The translations under genes and the position numbers were made by a program. Positions 49,381 through 57,571 of a DNA stretch of 64,000 bases are shown here, one piece after another; position 1 is the stretch's first letter, and each line of letters opens with the position of its first letter. The notes beneath the pieces were generated by a model. The model worked only from the letters and a program-made list of their open reading frames with translations, searched no databases and was not told the DNA's origin. Source of the DNA: an uncultured Opitutaceae bacterium (lineage in GTDB: Bacteria; Verrucomicrobiota; Verrucomicrobiia; Opitutales; Opitutaceae); contig CALAOT010000106.1 in assembly GCA_937889545.1 (NCBI GenBank), positions 1 to 64,000 of the forward strand. Reading direction: 5' to 3'.

Positions 49381-50262
49381 ATGGATATGAACCCCAAATT
49401 CTCCGGCTATGCGCATCCCGAAGCGCTGGTCGATGGCGACTGGCTGCAGCAGAACTTGAATGCTCCCGGCATCCGCATAGTCGAGAGCAACGAAGACGTC
49501 CTGCTCTACGACACCGGGCACATCCCAGGCGCCGTGCACATCGACTGGCGCGGCGACTTGCAGGACAACACCGTGCGCGACTACGTGGCGCCTGAACGCT
49601 TCGCCGAGGTGTGCAGCAAGAACGGCATTACGCCTGACACGACTGTCATCTTTTACGGCGACAAGTCCAACTGGTGGTCGTCCTACGCTCTGTGGGCCTT
49701 CCGCCTCTTCGGGCACACCAAAGTCAAGATTCTCGACGGCGGCCGCGACAAGTGGAAGGCCGAGAACCGTCCCTTCACGCGCGAAAAGCCCAGCTACCCG
49801 CGCGCGAATTACCCCGTGCCGCCCAAGCGCTTTGACAAGGAGATCCGCGCATTCTTCGATGAGACGCTCGCGCACACGCAGGCGCGCAAGCCCCTGATCG
49901 ACGTGCGTTCGCCCAAGGAATACACCGGCGAACTGACCCACATGCCCGAGTATCCGCAGGAGGGTGTGCTGCGCGGCGGCCACGTACCCGGCGCGCGCAG
50001 TGTGCCGTGGAAGATTGCGGCCAACGAGGACGCCACCTTCAAGCCCGCCGACGAACTGAGAAAAATCTACACGCAAGACCTCGGCCTGAAACCCGCCGAC
50101 AACATTATTGCCTACTGCCGCATCGGCGAGCGCTCCAGCCATACGTGGTTCGTGCTCACCTACCTGCTTGGCTATTCAAACGTCCGCAATTACGACGGCT
50201 CGTGGACCGAATGGGGCAACCGAGTTCGTTCGCCCATCGCCAAGGGCGAACAGCCCGGCTGA
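49381..50262 (+). CDS. Thiosulfate/3-mercaptopyruvate sulfurtransferase
   Basis: 293 residues from the ATG at 49381. It has tandem rhodanese domains: the first is inactive ([20 protein letters not shown]) and the second carries the catalytic loop [12 protein letters not shown] with the active Cys. The substrate is not determined by the loop alone. The SufE-like gene starts 3 bp after its stop, so the two may form a sulfur-delivery pair. Confidence 0.92.
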   Translation: MDMNPKFSGYAHPEALVDGDWLQQNLNAPGIRIVESNEDVLLYDTGHIPGAVHIDWRGDLQDNTVRDYVAPERFAEVCSKNGITPDTTVIFYGDKSNWWSSYALWAFRLFGHTKVKILDGGRDKWKAENRPFTREKPSYPRANYPVPPKRFDKEIRAFFDETLAHTQARKPLIDVRSPKEYTGELTHMPEYPQEGVLRGGHVPGARSVPWKIAANEDATFKPADELRKIYTQDLGLKPADNIIAYCRIGERSSHTWFVLTYLLGYSNVRNYDGSWTEWGNRVRSPIAKGEQPG

Positions 50263-50265
50263 TTG

Positions 50266-50733
50266 ATGGGCGCATATCCACCGAATCTCACTGAGATTGT
50301 CGATTTCTTCGATGCGCTGTCCGGGGACGAAAAGCGTGAAAACCTGATCGCTTACGCCGACGCTGCGCCCGCATGCGCGCCGAAGACTGGTGAGCGCTTC
50401 GACCTCGAAGATGTGCGCAAGGACGAGGAGTGCACCGACACGGTCGGCGTGTTTTTGCGCGTCGATCCTGCCACGCGCGCAGCCCACTTCCGAATCAATC
50501 TCGGGCCGCACGTCCAGACGCTCACCAAGGCCATGACGGCCATTCTGTGCAAGGGGCTCGACGGCGCCACGCCAGAACAGATCATGGGCATGGAGCAGGA
50601 TTTTGTGCCGCGAATCGTTGGCGGGCAACTTATCCGCGTGCGCAGCCAAACGGTCTACTACATTCTCGGCCGCATCAAAGGCGTCTGCAAAGTTTGGCTC
50701 AACCGCGAGCGCGCCATAGCCAATGGCGGATGA
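50266..50733 (+). CDS. SufE family protein
   Basis: 155 residues from the ATG at 50266. The SufE-fold segment IVDFFDALSGDEKRENLIAYADAAP is followed by the loop RKDEECTDTVGVFLRVD, where C56 matches the sulfur-accepting Cys (GCQS in SufE). It would accept persulfide sulfur for Fe-S cluster assembly. No SufS is nearby, so the upstream sulfurtransferase may donate the sulfur. Confidence 0.78.
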   Translation: MGAYPPNLTEIVDFFDALSGDEKRENLIAYADAAPACAPKTGERFDLEDVRKDEECTDTVGVFLRVDPATRAAHFRINLGPHVQTLTKAMTAILCKGLDGATPEQIMGMEQDFVPRIVGGQLIRVRSQTVYYILGRIKGVCKVWLNRERAIANGG

Positions 50734-50866
50734 GGCGGAATGTCTGCAGCCGATGTCTTAGATTCTAAAATGACCGTAATCAGCGCCGCTGTTTCCGGCT
50801 GATATGGAACACTGCTTGCGCCGGTCGGAGGATGATTCTGGCGAAGGCAACCAGTGGGTGGCCTCG

Positions 50867-51175
50867 CTACAACTCCACCTCAATCGAATTGCCGTTTAAG
50901 AAAACCGGATAGCTGCGTACGTCTTCAGTGGCCGGCGGACAGAGCACTTTGCCGCACGTTATGTCGAATTCGGCCCCATGCCGTGGGCAAACAATGGTCG
51001 TACCGTCGAGTGTACCCTCAGCAAGTGAGGCATCGTCATGCGAACATGAATCGTCGATTGCAAATATCTGCCCTTCGACATTGAAAAGGGCTAGCCGACG
51101 ACCATTTACCGTAAAAACCTTGCCCGTGCTCTGCGGTAAATCCTCAAGTGTGGCGACGGGATGGCGTTGAGGCAT
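50867..51175 (-). CDS. Rieske-type 2Fe-2S ferredoxin
   Basis: 102 residues. The two ligand boxes are C44-S-H46 and C63-P-R-H66 (DDSCSHDDASLAEG and IVCPRHGAEFD), the Rieske CxH...CxxH arrangement as in NirD and dioxygenase ferredoxins. It has no signal or membrane segment, so it is a soluble cytoplasmic electron carrier. It converges with the SufE gene. Confidence 0.92.
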   Translation of the reverse strand: MPQRHPVATLEDLPQSTGKVFTVNGRRLALFNVEGQIFAIDDSCSHDDASLAEGTLDGTTIVCPRHGAEFDITCGKVLCPPATEDVRSYPVFLNGNSIEVEL

Positions 51176-51353
51176 GGCACCAACTTATCCGCGTACGCGG
51201 GTTTGTCTAGGCCATCACCCAAACATCACGCGGGGCGACTCTGTGCATACCGTGACCAAAGCGACCACGCGCCATGTTAAGAAACACCGCTGGTATGAAG
51301 CGCTCGCATACCCTACCCTGCGAACACTCGATCCCAGCAGGGAGGATTGGACC

Positions 51354-51385
51354 TAATGTCAATTAGCGAAAGTCCGCGGATTCGC
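51354..51385 (+). repeat. Dispersed repeat copy 2, divergent
   Basis: It starts TAATGTCAATTAGCGAAAG and continues with TCCGCGGATTCGC. It resembles the ATTATGTTAAGTAGCGAAA repeat 65 bp downstream, with several mismatches. Its inner part GCGAA...TTCGC is also an inverted repeat. Confidence 0.4.
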
Positions 51386-51418
51386 AAAAATGGTCCAACT
51401 GGAGTGATCTCAATAGTT

Positions 51419-51449
51419 ATTATGTTAAGTAGCGAAAAGAGCCGATTCC
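51419..51449 (+). repeat. Dispersed repeat copy 3 (ATTATGTTAAGTAG family)
   Basis: It begins with the exact 14-mer ATTATGTTAAGTAG found at 46175 and continues CGAAAAGAGCCGATTCC. It lies between the Rieske and DUF4440 genes. Confidence 0.55.
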
Positions 51450-51665
51450 ACCGTCGCCTCGCTCCATGTCCCCTTAACCTGGGGCTTCTTAAACCGCCGG
51501 AATCCAGATGCGCTCGCGCCGCCCCTCACAACGAAGATCCTCAACGCAGCAAGGCTTCATGAATGTTCGGTGTGTGCCCATTTCACACTTGGTGGGAGGC
51601 CAGTGACGGCGCATGTTCCTCGTGTCCGATTTGCTCAGTCCACGATTCAATTTTCATTAAAGACC

Positions 51666-52133
51666 ATGTATAAATTTAAGAGACTCTTTCTGGCTGTTGG
51701 AGCGGGCTGCCTAACCGCGTGCTCAGTGCTAGCCTCGCCGTCCGATGACGCCAAGGCGGTCGCCGACCTCGACACACAGTTTCAGGCCGCAGTGAAGAAC
51801 AACGACCCGGCGACCATGGATCGGATACTGGCCGACGACATGATTCTCGTGACCGGGCGCGGGCATACCTTCACGAAGGAGGTCCAACTTCAGGATGCAC
51901 GCCAAAAGGGCACCACCTACGAACACCAGGAGGAGGAGGCGGGCACTCAGAAAGTGCACGTCTGGGGCGATACTGCCGTGGTCACGGCCCTCCTTTGGAT
52001 TAAGGGAGTGCAGGATGGAAAGCCGATGGAGCACCGACTCTGGTTCAGCGACGTGTACATCCGGACCCCGACAGGGTGGCGTTACACGTTTGGCCAGGCC
52101 TCGCTGTCCCTTCCGCCCATCCCAAAGATGTGA
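51666..52133 (+). CDS. Exported DUF4440/SnoaL-like (NTF2-fold) protein
   Basis: 155 residues from the ATG at 51666. The signal peptide is FLAVGAGCLTACSVLAS. The mature part has the DUF4440 pattern: DLDTQFQAAVKNNDPATMDRILADDMILVTGRGHTFTKE, ending VYIRTPTGWRYTFGQAS. NTF2-fold proteins of this group are periplasmic and mostly of unknown function. Its Cys residues might form a lipobox (LTAC), so lipidation is possible. Confidence 0.82.
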   Translation: MYKFKRLFLAVGAGCLTACSVLASPSDDAKAVADLDTQFQAAVKNNDPATMDRILADDMILVTGRGHTFTKEVQLQDARQKGTTYEHQEEEAGTQKVHVWGDTAVVTALLWIKGVQDGKPMEHRLWFSDVYIRTPTGWRYTFGQASLSLPPIPKM

Positions 52134-52264
52134 CCCCGCGCCGGCGCTCCCGACGGCGTCGCCCGACAGAATTACCAGTACCTATTCATTCAAACATCCG
52201 AGTCTCATTCTGGCATATTGGATACAATCGAGACAGTACCATGCTGTACGTCGTGACTCGTCTC

Positions 52265-52514
52265 TCATATGCTTACATCAGGAAACTCGACGTGAATCGG
52301 ACCTTGATATGAGCCGAAAAACTCTTGCCAATGTCTCACAAACTTCTCGGCCCCCACCGCTTGCAGGGGGTGGAAGGATGTCGAACGAAACGATTCCCGG
52401 GGCGAAAATAGACATACATCCGTCGACGTCTTTGAAGCGAAACGCCTTTGCAAAACGATCTATCAGTTCTCGGATCGCCGCTTCGTTTTTCGTTTTGGTT
52501 TCTTCGGTCATCAT
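52265..52514 (-). pseudogene. SnoaL-like (ketosteroid-isomerase fold) gene, frameshifted
   Basis: The 5' part encodes EAAIRELIDRFAKAFRFKDV followed by a typical SnoaL IVSFD strand. The continuation (VGAEKFVRHWQEFFGSYQGP) lies in a second frame, after a shift near 52370. The product then stops after FPDVSI, about half the family length. So the gene is both frameshifted and truncated. Confidence 0.7.
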
Positions 52515-52621
52515 GGTTTTTTGCGGACTGAAGATTGCGTTGGTGGAGTATCTACCCGACGGCGGAGGTGTTTCATTGGGACTGCGAATCGGGCGACCTT
52601 TTTGTCCTAAGTAGCGCGGAG

Positions 52622-53188
52622 CTAAGACTGGGCTGCGGACGCAAGCCTCACTAAAAGAGCTTCCGACTCTTCGGCAGCGGAGACCGGAGCAACTGCTTGA
52701 TATTCGAGTTTGTCTGCGATGCGGAAAGAGCGATGATTGTCCCGTCGAATGATGCATGCGGTACGAAGAGATCCAAAGTGGCAGTCACCCCAAGCGACGA
52801 TCGCGCGGAGACCCTCGGTCGCGTAGCCTTTGCCATGTGCGTTTGAGGCTAGAACCCAACCGAGTTCTGGCATGCCTTGGATCGCGGGATATAGATCGCG
52901 CCTAAAGTCGGCAAATCCAAGTTCACCCACGTATCGACCGTTAGCCTTCTCTTCGACGGCCCAATAGCCGAAACCCAATAATGCCCAGTGTCCGCGATAG
53001 CCCAGTATTCTCAACCAAGTTCGCGATGGTGACGATGGATTACCGATGGTATATCGAGCAATCTCAGGGTCGGCCCACATCGCGACGCAGTCGGTCACGT
53101 CGCTCAGTTGATGCGGTCTAAGACGAAGCCGTTCGGTTTCAATCACAGGAGCCGCTTGAAAAGTGGTCAATGGAGCATCGATGGCCAT
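52622..53188 (-). CDS. GNAT-family N-acetyltransferase (RimJ/RimL-like)
   Basis: 188 residues. It has the ETERLRLRPHQLSD start, the FGYWAVEEKANGRYVGELGF strand pair and the acetyl-CoA loop region (ELGWVLASNAHGKGYATEGL), followed by ACIIRRDNHRSFRIADKLEY. This pattern is that of ribosomal-protein-alanine acetyltransferase-like enzymes, whose substrates are often antibiotics, peptides or unknown. It is next to the IS3 element. Confidence 0.88.
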   Translation of the reverse strand: MAIDAPLTTFQAAPVIETERLRLRPHQLSDVTDCVAMWADPEIARYTIGNPSSPSRTWLRILGYRGHWALLGFGYWAVEEKANGRYVGELGFADFRRDLYPAIQGMPELGWVLASNAHGKGYATEGLRAIVAWGDCHFGSLRTACIIRRDNHRSFRIADKLEYQAVAPVSAAEESEALLVRLASAAQS

Positions 53189-53283
53189 AAAACATCTAAG
53201 TGGCTAGGGCGTGTTTGCAAAATCGGTGGGGTTTCGGTCGGTTACTCCCGATGACCGGACCGCATTTGTTGAGCCACCCGGAG

Positions 53284-53296
53284 TGAGAGTCTGGGC
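53284..53296 (+). repeat. IS3 element left terminal inverted repeat
   Basis: TGAGAGTCTGGGC, the 3' end of the element relative to its transposase genes. Confidence 0.85.
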
Positions 53297-53308
53297 GGGT
53301 TGTTGATC

Positions 53309-54229
53309 TCAGTTCAGGTTGTGGTTGGTGGTGGGGACGAGAGCAAGCTCCAGGCGGAGGGAAGGCCCGGCTTGGCGGGCCTGACCGGAGCCTGGAGCTT
53401 GGTTCAAGAGTTCGGCGCGGTATTCGCTGGGCGTGCGGTAGTCGATCGTGCTGTGAGGGCGGATGTCGTTGTACTCTTCCTGGAAGGCCAGCGCGACGCT
53501 TTGGGCCTCGAGGAGGTTGGCGAGCAGCTCTCGGTCGAGGCACTCGTCGCGGAAGCGCCCGTTGAAGCTTTCGTTGATTCCGTTCTGCCATGGGCTGCCG
53601 GGCTCGATGAAGCGGGTCTCGTCGCCCGCCAGAACCAGCCATTCCTGGAGAAGTTTGGCGATAAACTCCGCTCCGTTGTCGCACCGCAGGTGGGCGGGTG
53701 CTCCGTGGATCTCGATCAGCCTGGAGAGCGCTGCCACGACCTCACGGGCGCCCATGCGGCGGCTGGCAATAATCCCGAGGCAGTAGTGGCTGTATTCATC
53801 GATGATCGTCAGGAACTTCACCGTGTTGCCGCCCTGGGTCGTGTCGAAGACCACGTCGACGCACCAGACGTCGTTGACCGCGGTCGCCTTCACCTTCGCA
53901 TCGGGCCGTAGAGGCACTTTGGGACGCCGCGCCGGCCCGGTGATGCCCAGACCCTGGTCACGGCGCATCCGCTGCACCGTGCGCAGGTTGCAGCAGAGTC
54001 CCTTCCGGCGCAGCATTTCATGTACGCGGCGGTAGCCATACCGCGGATGGCGCACCGCGAGCGCGGCGATCGCATCCCCGATTTGCACCTTCCTCGGCTT
54101 CGGCGGCCGCGACACGTAGGCCCAACTGGAGCGCGCCAACCCAAGATAACGGCACGCCTGACGCTGCGAACACATGCCCGCCGCTACCACGCCCTGGGCG
54201 GCGTGGCGCTTCTGCGACGAGCTTACCAT
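53309..54229 (-). CDS. IS3-family transposase OrfB (DDE integrase)
   Basis: 306 residues. The helical N-terminal part (CSQRQACRYLGLARSSWAY) and HTH_21-type domain precede a DDE rve core (VWCVDVVFDTTQGG, LRCDNGAEFIAK and an E near GSPWQNGINESFNG). It overlaps orfA by 7 nt. The A7 run at 54229-54235 on the coding strand would allow -1 frameshifting to make the OrfAB fusion transposase. Confidence 0.95.
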   Translation of the reverse strand: MVSSSQKRHAAQGVVAAGMCSQRQACRYLGLARSSWAYVSRPPKPRKVQIGDAIAALAVRHPRYGYRRVHEMLRRKGLCCNLRTVQRMRRDQGLGITGPARRPKVPLRPDAKVKATAVNDVWCVDVVFDTTQGGNTVKFLTIIDEYSHYCLGIIASRRMGAREVVAALSRLIEIHGAPAHLRCDNGAEFIAKLLQEWLVLAGDETRFIEPGSPWQNGINESFNGRFRDECLDRELLANLLEAQSVALAFQEEYNDIRPHSTIDYRTPSEYRAELLNQAPGSGQARQAGPSLRLELALVPTTNHNLN

Positions 54230-54492
54230 TTTTTTGAGTTCACCTCTTTCAGCACCTGGATGTTCAAGACCTGGTCGGCGACGATCCGCTTCAAGCGGGC
54301 ATTCTCGTCCCTGAGGGCCTTCAACTCCTTCACCTCGTCGATCTCCATGGCGCCGTACTGCTGCTTCCAGCGCTGGAGTGTCGCTTCGCTGATGTTCACT
54401 TCGCGGGACACGGCCTGCGCCGACTCCCCGCCGTCGATCCGGCGCAGTATCGCTACGATCTGCTCCGGCGTGTGCTTCTTTCCTTTTGGCAT
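54223..54492 (-). CDS. IS3-family transposase OrfA (HTH)
   Basis: 89 residues. It has an IS911-type helix-turn-helix (HTPEQIVAILRRIDGGESAQAVSREVNISEATLQRW) followed by a leucine-zipper-like tail (ELKALRDENARLKRIVADQVL). It binds the inverted repeats. It ends at the A7 slippery sequence where orfB begins. Confidence 0.94.
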   Translation of the reverse strand: MPKGKKHTPEQIVAILRRIDGGESAQAVSREVNISEATLQRWKQQYGAMEIDEVKELKALRDENARLKRIVADQVLNIQVLKEVNSKKW

Positions 54493-54510
54493 CTGGGTTC
54501 CTTTCTTGGA

Positions 54511-54523
54511 GCCCAGACTCTCA
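54511..54523 (-). repeat. IS3 element right terminal inverted repeat
   Basis: GCCCAGACTCTCA on the forward strand, the exact complement of the left repeat. It is on the orfA side. Confidence 0.85.
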
Positions 54524-54553
54524 TTCGCAATGGCTCAGTTCTGGTACGTCAGG

Positions 54554-55024
54554 TCACCGCACCATTCTTGCTGCGAAACAGCCGTGACCCGCAAAACGGG
54601 CGTGCAGGATGCCGACGTCAGGCATAGCAAGTAAACTGCGGATCGTATCAATTGCATCGATCAACTCGGTAAGGGTCGATTCCACAATCTCGTTTGAGGC
54701 ATTATATCCCCGAAGGGCGAAAGTGCGTGCAAAATAGCAGGCCGGCAGCGCGTTTAGGACCGTCTGTGGAGGAGATTCGGCCGCCGCAGAAATGAAGATC
54801 GGACCAACCTCAGCATATGCACTTGGAAGCGGCACCGCCTGGTAGCTGCACAGGATTATCGGTTCGCCGGGAATGGCACGCCTCAATCGGTCACGAAGGG
54901 GCTCACCGCCTTTGGCTTGCATCGCGCAAACCTGCCGGCCGAAATCGTCAATGAGGGAAGTGCGAACCCGGCTGACAAAGGCCTCGGCCAGCGGCTGAAC
55001 GTAGAACGAGAACTCTGGCTTCAT
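54554..55024 (-). CDS. DUF1203 family protein
   Basis: 156 residues. It has the DUF1203 layout: an early R-x-T/S-L-x-D-x-x-G-R segment (SRVRTSLIDDFGRQ), GEPLRDRLRRAIPGEPIILCSYQAVP, YAEVGPIFISAAAES and ARTFALRGYNASNEI. The function is unknown. Its stop codon is about 30 bp from the IS3 right end, and the reading frame is intact. Confidence 0.8.
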   Translation of the reverse strand: MKPEFSFYVQPLAEAFVSRVRTSLIDDFGRQVCAMQAKGGEPLRDRLRRAIPGEPIILCSYQAVPLPSAYAEVGPIFISAAAESPPQTVLNALPACYFARTFALRGYNASNEIVESTLTELIDAIDTIRSLLAMPDVGILHARFAGHGCFAARMVR

Positions 55025-55213
55025 TGCGCAATCCTACCATAGACTATTCGCGCTGTCGTCCGGCCTATTCCAGTACAATTCTGCCATTGTGCGCAATTCG
55101 GCCTGGAGCCTCCATCGTGTACCTTTATGGTTGGGTTCATGGGCAATCGCAGGGCGGTTGTAATTAGGGTGGACCAAGACGGCATCGATTGAAGAGCCAT
55201 CGCGCCGCCAGAT

Positions 55214-55330
55214 TCACAGCCAGCCTTTTGCAAGGACAGCCGCCGAAACGAGCATGATTGTTCCCACCGCCCGCTGCATCCACGCTAGCGATGCGGGGCT
55301 CTCCTCCCTTAGCCAGCAGAGTAAGGACGA
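55214..55330 (-). pseudogene. LysE-type exporter C-terminal relic
   Basis: The end of this frame, WMQRAVGTIMLVSAAVLAKGWL, matches the end of the intact LysE gene at 61733 (17 of 22 residues identical by eye). The rest of the gene is missing. It is a decayed or recombined copy on the same strand, next to the TetR gene. Confidence 0.75.
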
Positions 55331-55472
55331 ACGGAAGGCGGCGTTGATTGCTTGGCTAAAAAGCGGATCTTCAATTTTAGGACTATCGTAAAGATTCCTT
55401 AAATGATTCATGGGTAATGTGACACGAAAGTATATGGGTTTCCATTGAGAATTTCTTGGAAAAAACACTTGC

Positions 55473-55494
55473 AATAGTGAAAGCCTCAACTATT
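55473..55494. promoter_or_regulatory. Candidate TetR operator 1
   Basis: AATAGT...ACTATT is an inverted repeat with a 10-nt spacer, 9 bp upstream of the tetR ATG. It contains TCAACTATTC, repeated upstream of the SDR gene. Confidence 0.45.
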
Positions 55495-55503
55495 CGTATC
55501 GGC

Positions 55504-56142
55504 ATGGGCAGAACCTCCGACGCCGATCAAAAGCTGATGCAAGCCTCTCTCGACCTCATGTGGGAGGAGAGCTATGGATCCGTCACGATTGACGACATCT
55601 GCAAGCGAGCCGGTGTTAAGACGGGAAGCTTCTATTATTTCTACAAATCCAAGGCCGATTTGGCCGTCGCTGCTCTTGAGAAGCTTTGGATCGAAGTGTG
55701 GAAGCCTTCACTGGACGAGGTGTTTTCCCCATCGAAAGATCCGTTACTGCGCCTCTCCAATTACCTCGACGGACTTCATGGAAATATTGCCGAGCAAAAG
55801 AAGCAGCATGGCAAGGTGTTGGGGTGCCCTATGTTCACGGTCGTATCCGAATTGAGTACCCAGGAAGATGACGTGAGCGCCACCGGACGCGATTTTCTTG
55901 CGCGCAAGCGCCGCTATTATGAATCGACAATTCGCGATGCGGCGGCCCAGGGCGTAATAGAGCCGTGCGACCCCGCCAAGCTTGGCCTCGCTCTTTTCGG
56001 TTTGATCGAGGGAATGGTAAGCCAGGCTCGGATCATGAATGAGCCGGAAATCCTACGAAGTTTGCCGGAAATGGCGATGAGCCTGCTTCGAGTCAAAGCC
56101 TCAGCCAGTCAGCCGTCCACTAAGACCCTCGTTCACGCCTGA
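55504..56142 (+). CDS. TetR-family transcriptional regulator
   Basis: 212 residues from the ATG at 55504. A TTG 16 codons upstream would place the candidate operator inside the gene. The N-terminal HTH is SVTIDDICKRAGVKTGSFYYFYKSKADLAVAALEKLW. The C-terminal ligand-binding domain contains GCPMFTVVSELS and FGLIEGMVSQARIMNEPEILR. It probably represses itself and the adjacent SDR gene via the shared motif. Confidence 0.9.
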   Translation: MGRTSDADQKLMQASLDLMWEESYGSVTIDDICKRAGVKTGSFYYFYKSKADLAVAALEKLWIEVWKPSLDEVFSPSKDPLLRLSNYLDGLHGNIAEQKKQHGKVLGCPMFTVVSELSTQEDDVSATGRDFLARKRRYYESTIRDAAAQGVIEPCDPAKLGLALFGLIEGMVSQARIMNEPEILRSLPEMAMSLLRVKASASQPSTKTLVHA

Positions 56143-56197
56143 TTTCCCAAACCGCACAAGCGCACAAGTTCTGTGCGCATTTTTTCCGCCAATTTAC

Positions 56198-56215
56198 TAG
56201 TTAAATATTCAACTA
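56198..56215. promoter_or_regulatory. Candidate TetR operator 2
   Basis: TAGTT...AACTA is an inverted repeat with an 8-nt spacer, about 40 bp upstream of the SDR start codon. The overlapping 10-mer TCAACTATTC is identical to the one in operator 1. Confidence 0.45.
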
Positions 56216-56253
56216 TTCAGATCACAAAGAAATCAACTAAAGAGGACGAAACT

Positions 56254-57018
56254 ATGAATGCACAGAAAATCGAAGGATCCATTACCCTTGTAACAGGCGC
56301 CAACCGCGGTATCGGGCGAGCTTTAACGGAAGCGCTTCTCGCCCGGGGCGCGAAGAAGGTCTACGCCACGGCGCGCGACCCGCAGTCGCTAGGCGACCTG
56401 CACGATAAGCGCCTTGTGGTGCTCCCGCTTGATGTGACCGATGCGGACCAGATCCGTGCGGCCGTAGAAGCGGCTCCGGACATTGAGATTGTTATCAGCA
56501 ATGCCGGCGTTTCTCTTGGCACCGCAATCACGGATATAGCCACCGTAGATCATGCCCGGCGGGAGATGGAGGTGAATTACTTCGGGCCTCTAAAGCTGCT
56601 CCAGAGCTTGGCGCCGACGCTTGCTAGGAACGGCGGAGGTGCGTTTGTAACCGTCGGTTCAGTGGCGGGCTTGACCAATGCTGCATTCTTCCCCACCTAC
56701 AGCGCCTCAAAGGCTGCGCTCCATTCCTTGACTCAAGCCGCGCGTGTCCTCCTTGGGGCGCAAGGAACCTCGGTATTCGGCGTGTACCCAGGCCCAGTCG
56801 ACACGGACATGTCCCGGGCGCTGACGTTTCCAAAGACCTCGGCGCGCGACGTGGCGAAGGCCGTCCTCGACGGCATTGAAGCTGGGCAAGAGGACATCTT
56901 CCCCGACCCATTCGCGCTAGATTTCAGCGGGCAATTCGAAGCCTCACCAAAGGCTTCTGAGCGTCAATTCGCTGCAATGGTCACTGCGATGCTTTCGGGC
57001 TCGGCGGCGGCGGCATGA
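56254..57018 (+). CDS. Short-chain dehydrogenase/reductase
   Basis: 254 residues. The cofactor motif is TGANRGIGRA, NAG is in IVISNAGVSL, the catalytic Ser is in VTVGSVAG, and YxxxK is in PTYSASKAALHS. SDR enzymes reduce or oxidise alcohols and carbonyls with NAD(P)H. The ATG has an upstream AAGAGGACG. It follows tetR on the same strand, so it is a likely regulated target. Its last ~80 residues also occur as a separate relic at 57572. Confidence 0.93.
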   Translation: MNAQKIEGSITLVTGANRGIGRALTEALLARGAKKVYATARDPQSLGDLHDKRLVVLPLDVTDADQIRAAVEAAPDIEIVISNAGVSLGTAITDIATVDHARREMEVNYFGPLKLLQSLAPTLARNGGGAFVTVGSVAGLTNAAFFPTYSASKAALHSLTQAARVLLGAQGTSVFGVYPGPVDTDMSRALTFPKTSARDVAKAVLDGIEAGQEDIFPDPFALDFSGQFEASPKASERQFAAMVTAMLSGSAAAA

Positions 57019-57571
57019 GTCCAACCACAGACCGCATTAGGTCCCCGTCCCTGGAAAGGGCGCCCAACGAACGATTATTTCGAATGTGGAAACGGTCATA
57101 AGCGGTAAGCGCGAATCGTGCGCCCTCTCCTTCCCTAAGAATATCCGAACATCCAATTCAAATATCATGATCACAGCACTCATCATACTCGCAGGCATCA
57201 CAGCCGTAACGGCATGGGAAAGCTCAGAAATGAAGTGATCCACGATCCGGAGCGGGCCCCATTTTCTTCCTCACCGTATTAAATTGTTCATTTACAGAGC
57301 ATTCCATGAACACTTCAGAGAGCCACATCACCCCTGCAACCTTTCCTCCGGGGCGCGCTCTCACCTAGCCCTGGCCACTGTCGCGGGCCTGCGCCTTTTC
57401 ATCTTAATAATGACCTACTTGCCGGTCTTTGCCGCCCCTGCCGTTTCGACGGGCCCAAAGGTCACCGTCACTCCCCTGGAGCTCAGGGTCATTGCGAACT
57501 TCGACGAAATCACGGGGCATGCCGAGGCCACCGAAACCGTCGAACTCCGAGGCCGGGTGTCCGGGCCCTTC

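Larger units (their letters stand above)
51176..51665. other. Intergenic region carrying two dispersed repeats
   Basis: 490 bp without a supportable gene. It holds the repeat copies at 51354 and 51419. The stretch is richer in A and T than the core genome and may be a junction in the accessory region. Confidence 0.45.
53284..54523 (-). mobile_element. IS3-family insertion sequence, complete
   Basis: 1240 bp bounded by perfect 13-bp terminal inverted repeats, TGAGAGTCTGGGC at 53284-53296 and its complement at 54511-54523. It holds orfA and orfB in the usual overlapping arrangement with an A7 slippery run. Flanks (GGAG on the left, TTCG on the right) show no target duplication, so it may have recombined after insertion or the ends may differ by a few bases. 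Confidence 0.93.

Noticed and set aside
51393-51430. Integron attC site (GTCCAAC ... GTTAAGT)
   Set aside because: The two core-like sequences are only 38 bp apart and poorly complementary, and there is no integrase or cassette order in the window.
57167-57238. 23-codon ORF with a hydrophobic segment
   Set aside because: Too short to judge; no ribosome binding site or conserved context; it lies in a decayed region.
57284-57571. Upstream part of the frame containing the SDR relic, as a separate new protein
   Set aside because: The N-terminal part shows no family; the only recognisable segment is the SDR tail, so the frame is best read as a relic.
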